Below are positions 8,102 to 17,921 of a DNA stretch of 57,401 nucleotides, piece by piece. Made by a program: the position numbers and the translations under genes. The first letter of the stretch is position 1. Each line of letters begins with the position of its first letter. Source of the stretch: JAUUZT01 sp964654015 (GTDB lineage Bacteria > Chloroflexota > Dehalococcoidia > GIF9 > AB-539-J10); the NCBI GenBank assembly GCA_964654015.1, contig CAZZHQ010000005.1, positions 1 through 57,401 of the forward strand. The letters are read 5' to 3'. A model generated the notes under the pieces. That model was not told the origin of the DNA and made no database searches. It saw only the letters and a list, made by a program, of their open reading frames with translations.

Positions 8102-8780
8102 CTTTTGTGCCTCATTGAAGGACTCTTATATTGAATGGAAAAACATCCTAATCAATCCAAATTATTGCCGTAGGGATAAAGAGATTACATGGAACCGACG
8201 TTTATCTCAAATGATGCCTGTCAATTCAACAATATTAGATGTGATAAGTTTGATAGAGAATCAGCAATATTCGTTTCAGGTCAGCCTAGATGAGTCAATC
8301 ATTCAGTTATATTATAAATTTTCAAATGAAAATATCATTACTTCCGCTAACTTAGCCTATTATGGAGCAATTCCATGGGGAGCAATGCGACTAACAAAAA
8401 AAAATGACAAAGAAGGTAATTCGTTCGGACAGGTGCAGAGCCAAGTAACTCCCGAGATCGAGAATGAATACGTAAGCTGGATAAGAATTGATTATGACAG
8501 TGCTTGTGAAAAACCGAGTATTATTCATCATCTGGCACACCTGCATATAGCTGGAATTTCGAGTGGCCGTATCCCCTTTGATACTCTACCTTCACCATTT
8601 CAGTTCATTGATTTCGTAATTGCGAGTTATTATCCTGACCAATATCGTAAAGCACGTATTAGTGAGAGTGGGCTACTATTAAAACCAAGCAAAATAAAGA
8701 GATTATCGAAACATCAGGTAGTGGTAGTAAGTGACGAAATTCTACCTTATTCCATTCATCTTAGCATACCTAAATCCTAA
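8073..8780 (+). CDS. DUF2290-like protein
   Basis: The 235-residue product starts at ATG 8073, 29 bases inside the upstream helicase gene. It has no signal peptide or membrane segments. Motifs such as YVSWIRIDYD, PSIIHHLAHLHI and RIPFDTLPSPFQFIDFVIASYYP resemble the DUF2290 family, whose members are commonly encoded next to helicases; I assign this from memory of the family pattern and am only moderately sure. The conserved HHLAHLH and the adjacent SGRIP could form an active or binding site, but no function is known. Translational coupling to the SF1 helicase implies a two-component module. Confidence 0.65.
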   Translation: MRLLVTIINDFCASLKDSYIEWKNILINPNYCRRDKEITWNRRLSQMMPVNSTILDVISLIENQQYSFQVSLDESIIQLYYKFSNENIITSANLAYYGAIPWGAMRLTKKNDKEGNSFGQVQSQVTPEIENEYVSWIRIDYDSACEKPSIIHHLAHLHIAGISSGRIPFDTLPSPFQFIDFVIASYYPDQYRKARISESGLLLKPSKIKRLSKHQVVVVSDEILPYSIHLSIPKS

Positions 8781-8781
8781 A

Positions 8782-8973
8782 TTTGTCTCTGGTATTTCTA
8801 AGCACTCAGTAGCGAATGATTTTGATGTATTTATAGAGGATAACTTGAAGCAAGCTTGCATAATAGCAGAGGCTGGTATAAATACACTTTTATTTAACCA
8901 GCCTTGGAACCAGAATTCTTCATTACCTGAGAATTGCAGACGTGTTCAAGATTGGAGCGCATGTTTTAGTTGA
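8782..8973 (+). pseudogene. HAD-family nucleotidase, 3' fragment
   Basis: The frame ending at 8973 contains FDVFIEDNLKQACIIAEAGI, then LLFNQPWNQ, then RRVQDW. This is the C-terminal pattern of HAD-superfamily 5'-nucleotidase-like proteins (EDN, then LFD.PWN, then a final Trp). The N-terminal half with the catalytic DxD is absent; upstream sequence belongs to the DUF2290-like gene in another frame. It is best read as a leftover of a deleted gene, marking a junction inside the island. Confidence 0.55.
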
Positions 8974-9142
8974 TTTGGAGAGACGCCAACAATCAAGTAG
9001 TGACATCTGAGTTCCTTATTTTAGTCTGTTATTTTACATTTTGACGTTTTGTTAAAGCCTTCCTCTGCAATGCATTGACTTTACCTAGTATCACGACTAT
9101 ATTTAGAACAAGTAATAAGACTTTCACAGAAATAGGAATGAA

Positions 9143-9295
9143 ATGAATACAAAGGTAGATCAAGCCAAACCGAAGACTCGTCTGATTCATGTCCGGTTGT
9201 CGGAAGAACTCCATAAGAAGGTATGAAGCTAGGTGGCGAAAACTGACAAAACCATTCAAGACTAGGTTGCCGATTTGATAAAAAACTCAGCTTGA
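9143..9295 (+). pseudogene. Ribbon-helix-helix regulator with three in-frame stops
   Basis: One continuous frame from ATG 9143 to TGA 9295 encodes MNTKVDQAKPKTRLIHVRLS then EELHKKV, and after stops also VAKTDKTIQD and VADLIKNSA. This is the normal length and order of a short CopG/Arc-type ribbon-helix-helix protein: beta strand RLIHVRLS, helix EELHKKV, helix TIQDxVADLI. The frame is interrupted by TGA, TAG and TAG but has no frameshift. All three stops could arise by single base changes, and the last falls where Trp or Gln would fit. It lies just upstream of the defence operon and was perhaps its former regulator or an antitoxin (inference). Confidence 0.6.
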
Positions 9296-9341
9296 ATGAG
9301 AAGCAAAGTGAGAGGATCAAATTAGGAGGTCCTAACCAAAT

Positions 9342-12300
9342 ATGGAAAGGATCAAACAAGGTAGTATTATCAGGGGATCATACTGGCCAGAGCCAGTTGA
9401 GATAAAGCTAGTTGAAGAAGCTGGCGATTATATTCATATTATCGGCGCTACAACAATTTCCAGAAATCATGTTGATCAGATAATTCCTCGTGACGAATTT
9501 CTAAAACTTTCTACAGAAGGCGACGGTACCCTCTTCTCTCAAGAACCATGGAAGGTGTTCCTTGCTCTAGAGACAACTCGATATCGTTTCGCATCTTTAT
9601 ATGACCCGCTACTTGCAATGAACACCTCAAAAGTAGACCCTTTGCCACACCAGATTGAAGCTGTGTACGGGCATATCTTGAGACTCCCGAGAATTCGCTT
9701 TCTTATCGCTGATGACCCCGGCGCTGGGAAGACCATCATGGCTGGTCTTGTTATCAAAGAACTAATGCTACGTCACCTGGTGAAAAGAACACTTATTGTA
9801 TGTCCAGGACATCTCAAAGACCAGTGGCGAAGAGAATTGGCCGACCGGTTTGAAGAAAGATTCGTTGTCATTGATAGAAGTCTCATGGGTGCTCTCTACG
9901 GGGAGAACGTGTGGCTCAGAGAAAATCAAATAATAACTTCTATTGATTTTGCTAAGAGAGAAGACGTCCTCCCCTCCATTGCTGCGTCTCAATTTGATCT
10001 CATTGTTGTGGATGAAGCTCATAAGATGAGTGCCACGCGTTGGGGCGAGAAGCTATATAAGACAGATCGTTATCGACTAGGTGAATCTCTGTCAAAGAAT
10101 ACGGAACACTTGTTGTTTCTCACTGCTACACCCCATAAGGGTGACCCAGAAAATTTCAGGCTATTTTTAGACCTGTTAGAACCGGGCTTTTTTGCTACCA
10201 ATGAAATGCTCCAAGAGTCGATAAGAAACAAAGACAATCCACTGTTCATTCGGCGCGTGAAGGAAGACCTTAAAGATTTTGAAGGTAACCCCCTTTTTCT
10301 TCCTCGGCATGTCAGCACTATGGCTTTCAACCTCGGAGCACGTTCGCCACAAGAAAAAGAACTCTACAATCAGTTATCAAAATATGTCAATACTCAATAC
10401 AACATAGCTCTGACAAAGGATAAGAAGCGAAATGTAGCCTTTGCTTTAGTCATTTTGCAGCGCCGATTGGCATCGAGCACATATGCTCTTCTGAAATCTC
10501 TCGAAAGAAGAAAGAACCGTCTAGAGGAGTTGCTGAAGGGGCCGACACCAAAAGGAGAGACTACAGAAGGCACTTTTGACTTGTCAGTCGTGGAGGACCT
10601 AAACGAAGAAGACAGATGGAAGCAAGAAGAAATATGGGAGACACTAAGCGTTGCTGAGAACAGGGAAGAACTAGAAAAAGAAATTAGGACAATTGAGAAG
10701 TTAATCGATCAGGCTAAAAACATTATTCAGGGTGAGGTAGAAGTTAAGCTCCAAGAGCTAAAGCAAACGCTACATGGATTGAGGCAGAAATACCCCGAGT
10801 CAAAAGACAAGAAGATTCTGATTTTTACCGAATCAAAAGATACTCTAGACTATCTTGAAAAGAAGATTAGAGGTTGGGAGTATACGGTTAATACGATTCA
10901 TGGTGGGATGAAGCTCGAGGAGCGCGTCAAGGCAGAAGCCATATTCAAGAATGAAACGGACGTGATGGTAGCTACAGAGGCTGCTGGTGAAGGTATCAAT
11001 CTTCAGTTCTGTCATCTAATGCTAAACTATGATATACCATGGAACCCCAACCGCCTAGAGCAGCGAATGGGGCGAATCCATCGTTATGGCCAGCAGAAAG
11101 AGGTCTACGTTTGTAACCTTGTGGCCGAGGATACCAGAGAAGGCAGAGTACTGATTAGACTCTTCCAAAAATTGAATGAGATTAAGGACGCGCTGGGCAG
11201 CGACAAGGTTTTCGATGTGCTGAGCGAGGTACTCTACAACAAGAGTTTATCCCAGTTTCTAGTTGATGCTGCAGCCAATGCCAGGAGCATCGATGAAATA
11301 TTAAAAGAACTAGATATCACAATAGACGAGGATTACATCGCTCAGGTAAAGGAAAACCTGGGTGAAAGCTTGGCAACCCGATATATTGACTACACTCGAA
11401 TAAAGGAAATGGCCCAACAGGCTCGTGAATATCGCCTCATACCAGAGTATACGAGCGAATACTTTAAAAAAGCTTTCACTAGAGCCGGTGGCAGATTCAA
11501 AGAGCACGATGGTGGTTTGCTTGAAATAGAGTCAGTACCATTTGGCATACGCAAAATTGCTGAAGAAGATACCTTCAAAAGGAGCTACGGAGAACTCCTA
11601 AGACGGTATCCCAAAGTAACTTTCGACAAAGATATTGCCTTCAAGAACCAGGACGCCGAGTTTATCTCATTCGGACATGCCCTATTTGAAGCTGTTCTGC
11701 TCTGGATTGAAAGAAACTACTTAGATTCACTCACGCAAGGTGCAGTGTTCATTGACCCAGATAGCAAAATGGATGGCTATATCCTGTTTTATGAAGGAGA
11801 AGTCAAAGATGGCACAGGCAGCGTTGCGGGGAAAAGACTTTTTGCCTTCTACTTAGACGGTAAAGAGGCACATGCTATTTCTCCGGCGATAATTTGGGAC
11901 ATCGCCGAAGCCTTCAGCGTTGATATCGCTTCAGAAGCTTGTGATCTTGAAGCAGTAAAGAAAGTCGCAGCTAGCAGCGTTATCACAAGCCTTGAACAGT
12001 ACAAAAAAGAGATAGCAAAGGAACGCGGCCGCCAGACCGAGATTAAAGAGAAATATGGGTTAAAATCGCTAGAGTATCTCATTATCAAACTAGATGGTGA
12101 TCTTATCACGCTTCAGGATAGAAAAGACCGTGGTGAGAATGTTGACCTTGTCATGAGAAACAAAACAGAGGTGAAGGAAGGATACGAAAAAGCCCTCATT
12201 GACCTCAAGGAACAATTGAAAAAAGAGAGAAGCCTCACGATGAGCATGCCGCGATTTCGAGGCATTATTAAGATAAAGCCAAGTACAAAAGGAAGTGAGG

Positions 12301-12692
12301 CATTGAAAAGCGACCCCGAAGTAGAGCGCGCCGGTATGGAGTTTTCCATGGAGTTCGAAAGAAAGAACAATAGAACACCCGAGGATGTTTCGGTTCAAAA
12401 CCTCGGTTTTGACATCCGCTCGAAGGATCAGGTAGGACTGGTGCGTTACATTGAGGTAAAAGCAAGATCCAGCAATGGGGCAGTGGCCCTAACTCAGAAT
12501 GAATGGTTCAAGGCTAAGCGGTTTAAGGACGAATACTATCTATATGCCGTTATGAATACAGCCATCAAACCCCAGCTCTATGTCATTCGGAATCCGGCAG
12601 AGAACCTTGAGCCAGAAGAGAAGATTGAAGTGGTTAGATATGTAATACCTTTCAAGGAGATAAGTTCAAAGGGAGGCAGGAATGGTAAGTAA
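9342..12692 (+). CDS. SNF2-family helicase with C-terminal DUF3883-like domain (DrmD-like)
   Basis: The 1116-residue protein has helicase motif I DDPGAGKT (about residues 124-131), motif II DEAH (224-227), motif III LTATPHKG, and motifs V-VI EAAGEGINLQ and RLEQRMGRIHRYGQ, all typical of SNF2/RapA-like ATPases. The C-terminus (about 990-1090) resembles DUF3883: GFDIRS near 1021 followed by YIEVKAR near 1036, a D...ExK arrangement compatible with PD-(D/E)xK nucleases. A helicase of this kind, DrmD, belongs to class 1 DISARM, but drmA, drmB and drmC are absent here. The gene overlaps the next one by 11 bases and starts the three-gene operon. A role in moving along and cutting unmodified foreign DNA is inferred. 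Confidence 0.88.
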   Translation: MERIKQGSIIRGSYWPEPVEIKLVEEAGDYIHIIGATTISRNHVDQIIPRDEFLKLSTEGDGTLFSQEPWKVFLALETTRYRFASLYDPLLAMNTSKVDPLPHQIEAVYGHILRLPRIRFLIADDPGAGKTIMAGLVIKELMLRHLVKRTLIVCPGHLKDQWRRELADRFEERFVVIDRSLMGALYGENVWLRENQIITSIDFAKREDVLPSIAASQFDLIVVDEAHKMSATRWGEKLYKTDRYRLGESLSKNTEHLLFLTATPHKGDPENFRLFLDLLEPGFFATNEMLQESIRNKDNPLFIRRVKEDLKDFEGNPLFLPRHVSTMAFNLGARSPQEKELYNQLSKYVNTQYNIALTKDKKRNVAFALVILQRRLASSTYALLKSLERRKNRLEELLKGPTPKGETTEGTFDLSVVEDLNEEDRWKQEEIWETLSVAENREELEKEIRTIEKLIDQAKNIIQGEVEVKLQELKQTLHGLRQKYPESKDKKILIFTESKDTLDYLEKKIRGWEYTVNTIHGGMKLEERVKAEAIFKNETDVMVATEAAGEGINLQFCHLMLNYDIPWNPNRLEQRMGRIHRYGQQKEVYVCNLVAEDTREGRVLIRLFQKLNEIKDALGSDKVFDVLSEVLYNKSLSQFLVDAAANARSIDEILKELDITIDEDYIAQVKENLGESLATRYIDYTRIKEMAQQAREYRLIPEYTSEYFKKAFTRAGGRFKEHDGGLLEIESVPFGIRKIAEEDTFKRSYGELLRRYPKVTFDKDIAFKNQDAEFISFGHALFEAVLLWIERNYLDSLTQGAVFIDPDSKMDGYILFYEGEVKDGTGSVAGKRLFAFYLDGKEAHAISPAIIWDIAEAFSVDIASEACDLEAVKKVAASSVITSLEQYKKEIAKERGRQTEIKEKYGLKSLEYLIIKLDGDLITLQDRKDRGENVDLVMRNKTEVKEGYEKALIDLKEQLKKERSLTMSMPRFRGIIKIKPSTKGSEALKSDPEVERAGMEFSMEFERKNNRTPEDVSVQNLGFDIRSKDQVGLVRYIEVKARSSNGAVALTQNEWFKAKRFKDEYYLYAVMNTAIKPQLYVIRNPAENLEPEEKIEVVRYVIPFKEISSKGGRNGK

Positions 12693-15381
12693 CCAGCGTT
12701 TTATTGAGGAAAGCTTCCCGGTCAAAGAGGTAAGCGTGGAATCGGCGAAAGAAAAGAATATTCGCCACGGGCATATATCCACCCTGCATATCTGGTGGGC
12801 AAGGCGTCCCTTGGCTTCATCGCGGGCAACGAGTTATGCGGCACTAATCCCAGCGCCGAAAAACATTGACGAATGGAATAAGACCCGGCAGTTTATCATT
12901 GACTTCTCCAAATGGGAAAACTCCCTGAACCAGTCAATGATTCAGAAAGCCAGAGAAGATATCTTGAAAGCTAATGGCGGTAAGCCACCCAAAGTGCTTG
13001 ACTGCTTCGCTGGCGGTGGTGCTATACCGCTGGAAGCTATGCGGCTTGGTTGTGATGTCTATGCCAGCGATTATAACCCGGTAGCCGCACTCATCCTGAA
13101 ATGCACCCTTGAATACCCGCAGAAGTTCGGTAAGGCCTTAAAGGTAAAAGACAACGACTGGACGGGCGCTGAAAAGACGATTAACCCGTTAGTTGAAGAT
13201 GTGAAGAAGTGGGGCAACTGGGTGCTGGAAGAGGCGAAAAAGGAGATTGGTAAATTCTACCCTCCGGATGAAGATGGTAGTATCCCGGTTGGCTATATCT
13301 GGGCAAGGACAATCCCTTGTCAGAACCCAGCCTGCGGTGGTGAGATTCCCTTGATGCGCCAGTTTTGGCTGGCGAAGAAAGACAAAAAGAAGGTCTCTCT
13401 TTTCCCGTATGTGGTTGGTAAAGGGGTAAAGTTCAAGATAGTGGGCAACGGATACGAGGCAATGCAGAGGGACTTCAATCCGGAGAATGGCACCGTCTCC
13501 CGGGCAGTAGCTACCTGTCCTGTCTGTGGCAGCGTGGTGGATGATAAGACCACAAGGAGACTCTTTCAGGAGGGAAAGTCTGGGCAGAGAATGATTGCCG
13601 TGGTTTTACACAAGCTTGGGGGTAATGGGAAAACGTATAGAATCGCTGCACAGAATGACGTACAGGTATTTAGAGAAGCAGAGAAATACTTGGAAGAAAA
13701 ACGCGAAAAGCTAATGCTAGAATGGGGAATGAATCCAATTCCAGATGAAGAAGCTCCGGGCACTTTGGGCAGTAATGCTATGGGAGACCGCTATTGCTTC
13801 AACCAATTTGGCGACTATTTTAATGACCGGCAGAAGTTAGAAATAGCTACACTAATCGATAAGGTACGACAGGCATACAACCAGATAATAAGTGTGGAGA
13901 AAGATAAAGAATACGCAAAAGCAGTGACTGCCTACTTAGCTCTAAGAATAGACATGATGGCAGCATTCTCAAATACTCTTGCAAGATGGGAAAACACTTC
14001 AGAGGCGATTAAGCAATTATACTCACGCCAGGCTCTGCCAATGTTATGGGACTACGCAGAAGTGAATCCATTCAGCGATTCAACAGGTAGCTTTGAGACT
14101 GGGGGAAAGTATTACTTTAAGGTTATAGAACACTGTAGTCTTAACCCAGGCAACTGTGCAACTGTCTCTCAATCCTCAGCGACCAATCTGCCATACGCAG
14201 ATAATTTCTTTGATGCAGTGTTTACGGATCCTCCCTACTATGACAATGTGAACTATTCCGTATTGTCGGACTTCTTTTATGTCCAACTAAAAAGATCTCT
14301 TGGTCATGTGTATCCAGATATCTTCACGACTCCGCTAACTCCTAAGAAAATGGAGATAGTCTCCGATCGTTATCGGCACGGGAATGACAAGCACAAGGCA
14401 AAAGTGTTCTTTGAAAGCATGCTAGGGCAGGCATTTCGTGAAATATACCGCGTTCTAAAGCACGGAGGGATAGCAACCATTGTATATGCCCATAAGTCCA
14501 CAGAAGGTTGGGAAACGCTCATCAATTCTTTGTTGAATTCTGGCTTGATTGTTACAGGTGCCTGGCCCCTGAACACCGAAATGAGTGCTCGTTTGAATGC
14601 TAACGAGACCGCGTCACTCGCTTCTTCTATTTATATCGTTACACGCAAAATGGCACGTCAGCCCACCGGCTTTTATAACAATGTCCAAGAAGAACTGAAA
14701 CAACACCTGAACACAAAACTGGAGAGGCTTTGGGAAGAAGGCATCAGCGGCGCAGACTTCTTTATCGCCGCCATTGGCTCTGCAATCGAAGTCTTTGGCA
14801 AATACGAAAAGGTGATGGACTATGAAGGCAACATTGTCCGTGCCGATCGGCTCCTGGAGGATGTGCGCCATATCGCTACGGACTACGCTGTCCGGCAGAT
14901 ATTGCATAATGGCTTCGCCGGCGAGATTTCTGATTTGACCCGCTTTTATGTTCTTTACCGCTGGAATTATGGTGAGGCGAAAGTGCAGTTTGACGAAGCG
15001 AGAAAATTGGCGCAGAGCTGTAATATTGACCTTGCCAAAGAATGGAACAGAGGCGGTTTCATTAGGAAAGACAAGGAGTTCATCAAGATGCTGGGGCCAC
15101 AGGATCGGCAACTTGAAGACCTTAAGAATTCGACCCAACTGATTGATATTTTGCACAGCGTTCTCCTGCTCTGGGAGAAGGGTAGACGAGACGAAATGGT
15201 AAAGCTCCTGAACAAGTCTGGTTATGGCACGGGCGAAGCATTCTACCGGGTAGCCCAGGCAATCTCTGAGACCCTGCCTATTGATAGTAAAGAAAAGAAA
15301 CTTCTGGACGGCTGTCTTTCCGGTAGAGAACGTCTGAGGGAAGAGATACGGAAAGAGGCTATCCAAAGGAGGTTACTGTAA
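12682..15381 (+). CDS. DUF1156 adenine-specific DNA methylase with zinc ribbon
   Basis: The 899-residue protein starts with the DUF1156 signature (EESFPVKEVSVESAKEK, then STLHIWWARRPL, residues about 6-50). It continues with a SAM-binding motif LDCFAGGGAIPLEA (about 109-122), two Cys pairs forming a likely zinc ribbon (CQNPAC near 213 and CPVC near 279) and the catalytic N6-adenine motif DPPYYD near 516. Order and length match the COG1743 family, known from defence islands beside SNF2 helicases and DUF499 ATPases. It should methylate adenine in host DNA to mark self. The start overlaps the helicase gene by 11 bases and its stop overlaps the DUF499 start as TAATG, so the trio is one translational unit. 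Confidence 0.9.
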   Translation: MVSNQRFIEESFPVKEVSVESAKEKNIRHGHISTLHIWWARRPLASSRATSYAALIPAPKNIDEWNKTRQFIIDFSKWENSLNQSMIQKAREDILKANGGKPPKVLDCFAGGGAIPLEAMRLGCDVYASDYNPVAALILKCTLEYPQKFGKALKVKDNDWTGAEKTINPLVEDVKKWGNWVLEEAKKEIGKFYPPDEDGSIPVGYIWARTIPCQNPACGGEIPLMRQFWLAKKDKKKVSLFPYVVGKGVKFKIVGNGYEAMQRDFNPENGTVSRAVATCPVCGSVVDDKTTRRLFQEGKSGQRMIAVVLHKLGGNGKTYRIAAQNDVQVFREAEKYLEEKREKLMLEWGMNPIPDEEAPGTLGSNAMGDRYCFNQFGDYFNDRQKLEIATLIDKVRQAYNQIISVEKDKEYAKAVTAYLALRIDMMAAFSNTLARWENTSEAIKQLYSRQALPMLWDYAEVNPFSDSTGSFETGGKYYFKVIEHCSLNPGNCATVSQSSATNLPYADNFFDAVFTDPPYYDNVNYSVLSDFFYVQLKRSLGHVYPDIFTTPLTPKKMEIVSDRYRHGNDKHKAKVFFESMLGQAFREIYRVLKHGGIATIVYAHKSTEGWETLINSLLNSGLIVTGAWPLNTEMSARLNANETASLASSIYIVTRKMARQPTGFYNNVQEELKQHLNTKLERLWEEGISGADFFIAAIGSAIEVFGKYEKVMDYEGNIVRADRLLEDVRHIATDYAVRQILHNGFAGEISDLTRFYVLYRWNYGEAKVQFDEARKLAQSCNIDLAKEWNRGGFIRKDKEFIKMLGPQDRQLEDLKNSTQLIDILHSVLLLWEKGRRDEMVKLLNKSGYGTGEAFYRVAQAISETLPIDSKEKKLLDGCLSGRERLREEIRKEAIQRRLL

Positions 15382-17921
15382 TGAAAGCGTTTCACACTAT
15401 TGCGGTTCCCCATCGAGATATCCTTGAGGGTCGGCTCACCATGGATGTCTTTGCTGCCGATTTGTGGGAGGTAACCCAACAGAGAGGAGCCGACGAATAT
15501 AAGGATGCCGATACTTTTTTCCGGAAGACCTATCTAACTGATGGGCTCAAGAATCTACTTTCGGTGGTAGAAAAACGTTTACGGGGTGCTGGCGGTGACC
15601 CGGTTATTCAGATACAGACACCTTTTGGCGGGGGCAAGACCCATGCCCTTATTGCCATGTACCATAGAGCCTCTGGATGGGGCGCCAAGAAAGTGGCAAT
15701 AGTCGGTACGGCATTGAGTACGGAAGATACTCTTTGGGGAGCTCTGGAGCAGCGCCTTACTGGGAAGGTGACCAGATTTAGGGGTCAGATTTCCCCAGGG
15801 AAAGAGGCCATTAGGGAGTTGTTGGATAAGCAGCAGCCAGTCCTGATTCTGATGGATGAAGTATTAGAGTATGTTACTAAGGCGGCCGGGGTGAAGATAG
15901 CAGACAGTACGCTTGCCGCCCAAACTATCGCCTTCATGCAAGAGCTGACTGAAACGGTGAGCACTCTGGATAAGGTCTGTCTCGCGGTGACGCTACCGTC
16001 GAGCATTATAGAACGCTACGATGAAGGTGCCGAAAAGCTCTATCAACAGCTGCAAAAGGTGGCTGGTAGGGTTGAAAAGATATACACACCAGTGCAAGAG
16101 AATGAGATAACAAAGATAATAAGACGAAGACTTTTCACCAGCGTAGATGAGGAAGGCTGTTGCAAAGCCATTTCTGAGTTCATGAAATTTGCTGACAAAG
16201 ATGAGATATTACCACCTGGGTTACAACTAAGTGAGTACCGCGACAGATTCTCGGACTCGTACCCTTTTACGCCGGAGGTAGTTGATATACTATACCATCG
16301 CTGGGGTAGCTTCCCCACTTTCCAACGGACCAGAGGCGTGCTCCGATTACTTTCCCTCATTATATATTCATTGAAAGCCACAAGCAGGCCTTACATCGGG
16401 CTGGCAGATTTCGACCTGGCCAACCAGGAAATCCGCCAGGAACTGCTGAAGCACATTGGCTCAGAATTCAATAGTATCATTGATGCGGATATCGTTAACG
16501 TTATCTCTGGCTCTTGTAAGGTAGACTTGTCCTTAGGAAAAGCATACCAGGGCTTGAGGTTGGGCAGCCGGGCCGCTACCACCATATTTCTGTATTCTTT
16601 TTCCGGTGGTCACGAGCATGGCGCAACCCTAGGAGAAATCAAGCGAAGTGCAACTACTATTGACAACCCGGCTAGCGTCGTTGCTGAGGCCGTTGAACAG
16701 TTAAAGGGGAAGCTTTTTTACCTTCAAAATATTGATGAGAAATACTTCTTCAATAACCAGCCGAATATAAATCGCATTCTGCTGACTAACATGGAAAATA
16801 TTAAGGAAGAGAAAGTTGTTCAGACAGAGCTAGAGCTTCTACGGAAAAGCATTTCAGGTACTAAACTGAAAGTCTTTGTGTGGGAGGAGAGCGCTAGCAA
16901 CATACCGGACTCAGATGACCTCAAACTAGTAATTCTCAAGAAGGAGAATCAATCAGCAATTAACAACATTCTGAAAACCAAAGGGCAGACGCCGCGAGTG
17001 TACCGCAACACCCTATTTTTCCTCTACCCATTGGAATCGGAAAGACCTTCTTTTTCAAATACCATGAAACGCAAAATCGCATATGACTACATTGAGCGGG
17101 ACCAGAACCTAAATCTGAGCGATGAGCAAAAGAAGGAAATAAAAAAGGAACTGAAAACGGCCGAGGCAGACGTTAAGGAGTCGATTCGGAAGCTGTATCG
17201 AATAGTGGCCATACCTTCGAGAGAAGGGACAAAAGAAGTTGACATGGGCATTCCAACATATGGAGAACAGATATCGCTTAACGAGGAAGTGTTTGAGAAG
17301 CTCCGCTCGGGCGGAGAAATACTGGCTAGAATCGCACCACTGGTGTTGAAAGAGAAATACCTTATTGGCAAAGAGTACGTTCTTACTGACCAATTGCATC
17401 AATCATCGCTAAAGACACCAGGAGAGACAAGACTATTGAATAAAGCTGTCTTAGAAGAAGGGATTATTGAAGGAGTATGTTCAGGGCTCTTTGGATTAGG
17501 CGAGCTAGAAAATGAAAAACCAGTATGTCACTTTTATCGAGAGCAGCCATCTCTAGCTTTCTCTGGAAATGAAGTCCTGATTAGCGAGGCTACATGTGTC
17601 GAGCAAAAGAATAAAGTGAAGATAGGAAGGTCCGCTATCTATAAGGCGACAACGGAGGCTCCGCCAATACTTGGAACCAAAGAGGAGGGAGAAAAGCTGT
17701 CATCTCCCTTAGTTCATACTAAGAACAAGGTGGAGTTGAGATTTGAAGTACCAAAGGGCAAGGTATCCAGCATCATGGGGATCATGAATCTGTTGCAGAG
17801 CAAGTTTGGCTCCGTACAAGTAGAAATTGTTGCTACCGATGGTGAGATATCCGAACGGGATTACGAAGACAAAATTATGGAGACTTTCCGGCAATTAGGA
17901 ATTAAGACAAATGAAAACTGA
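15381..17921 (+). CDS. DUF499 AAA+-type ATPase, defence-associated
   Basis: The 846-residue protein has a Walker A motif TPFGGGKTHA near residue 82, a Walker B LILMDEVLEYV near 155, and a sensor-like region LAVTLPSSI near 195, together with the opening FAADLWEV that marks DUF499 (COG1483). Later parts carry helical segments (around 570-600) and a C-terminal RFEVPKGKVSSIMG region. DUF499 ATPases are known to occur with DUF1156 methylases in anti-phage islands; the substrate is unknown. The start codon overlaps the methylase stop (TAATG at 15379-15383). No further gene follows closely, so the operon as seen has exactly three members. Confidence 0.88.
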   Translation: MKAFHTIAVPHRDILEGRLTMDVFAADLWEVTQQRGADEYKDADTFFRKTYLTDGLKNLLSVVEKRLRGAGGDPVIQIQTPFGGGKTHALIAMYHRASGWGAKKVAIVGTALSTEDTLWGALEQRLTGKVTRFRGQISPGKEAIRELLDKQQPVLILMDEVLEYVTKAAGVKIADSTLAAQTIAFMQELTETVSTLDKVCLAVTLPSSIIERYDEGAEKLYQQLQKVAGRVEKIYTPVQENEITKIIRRRLFTSVDEEGCCKAISEFMKFADKDEILPPGLQLSEYRDRFSDSYPFTPEVVDILYHRWGSFPTFQRTRGVLRLLSLIIYSLKATSRPYIGLADFDLANQEIRQELLKHIGSEFNSIIDADIVNVISGSCKVDLSLGKAYQGLRLGSRAATTIFLYSFSGGHEHGATLGEIKRSATTIDNPASVVAEAVEQLKGKLFYLQNIDEKYFFNNQPNINRILLTNMENIKEEKVVQTELELLRKSISGTKLKVFVWEESASNIPDSDDLKLVILKKENQSAINNILKTKGQTPRVYRNTLFFLYPLESERPSFSNTMKRKIAYDYIERDQNLNLSDEQKKEIKKELKTAEADVKESIRKLYRIVAIPSREGTKEVDMGIPTYGEQISLNEEVFEKLRSGGEILARIAPLVLKEKYLIGKEYVLTDQLHQSSLKTPGETRLLNKAVLEEGIIEGVCSGLFGLGELENEKPVCHFYREQPSLAFSGNEVLISEATCVEQKNKVKIGRSAIYKATTEAPPILGTKEEGEKLSSPLVHTKNKVELRFEVPKGKVSSIMGIMNLLQSKFGSVQVEIVATDGEISERDYEDKIMETFRQLGIKTNEN

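Noticed and set aside
9143..9295. Stop-codon recoding in the ribbon-helix-helix gene
   Set aside because: Both TGA and TAG would need to be read through, and every neighbouring gene uses these as normal stops; decay is simpler.
14614..15366. A 250-codon minus-strand frame inside the methylase gene
   Set aside because: It lies wholly opposite the DUF1156 methylase, has no known motif and no separate start signals.
9342..17921. Full DISARM or BREX system
   Set aside because: No drmA, drmB or drmC and no BREX pglZ/brxL-type genes were seen; only the helicase resembles a DISARM part.
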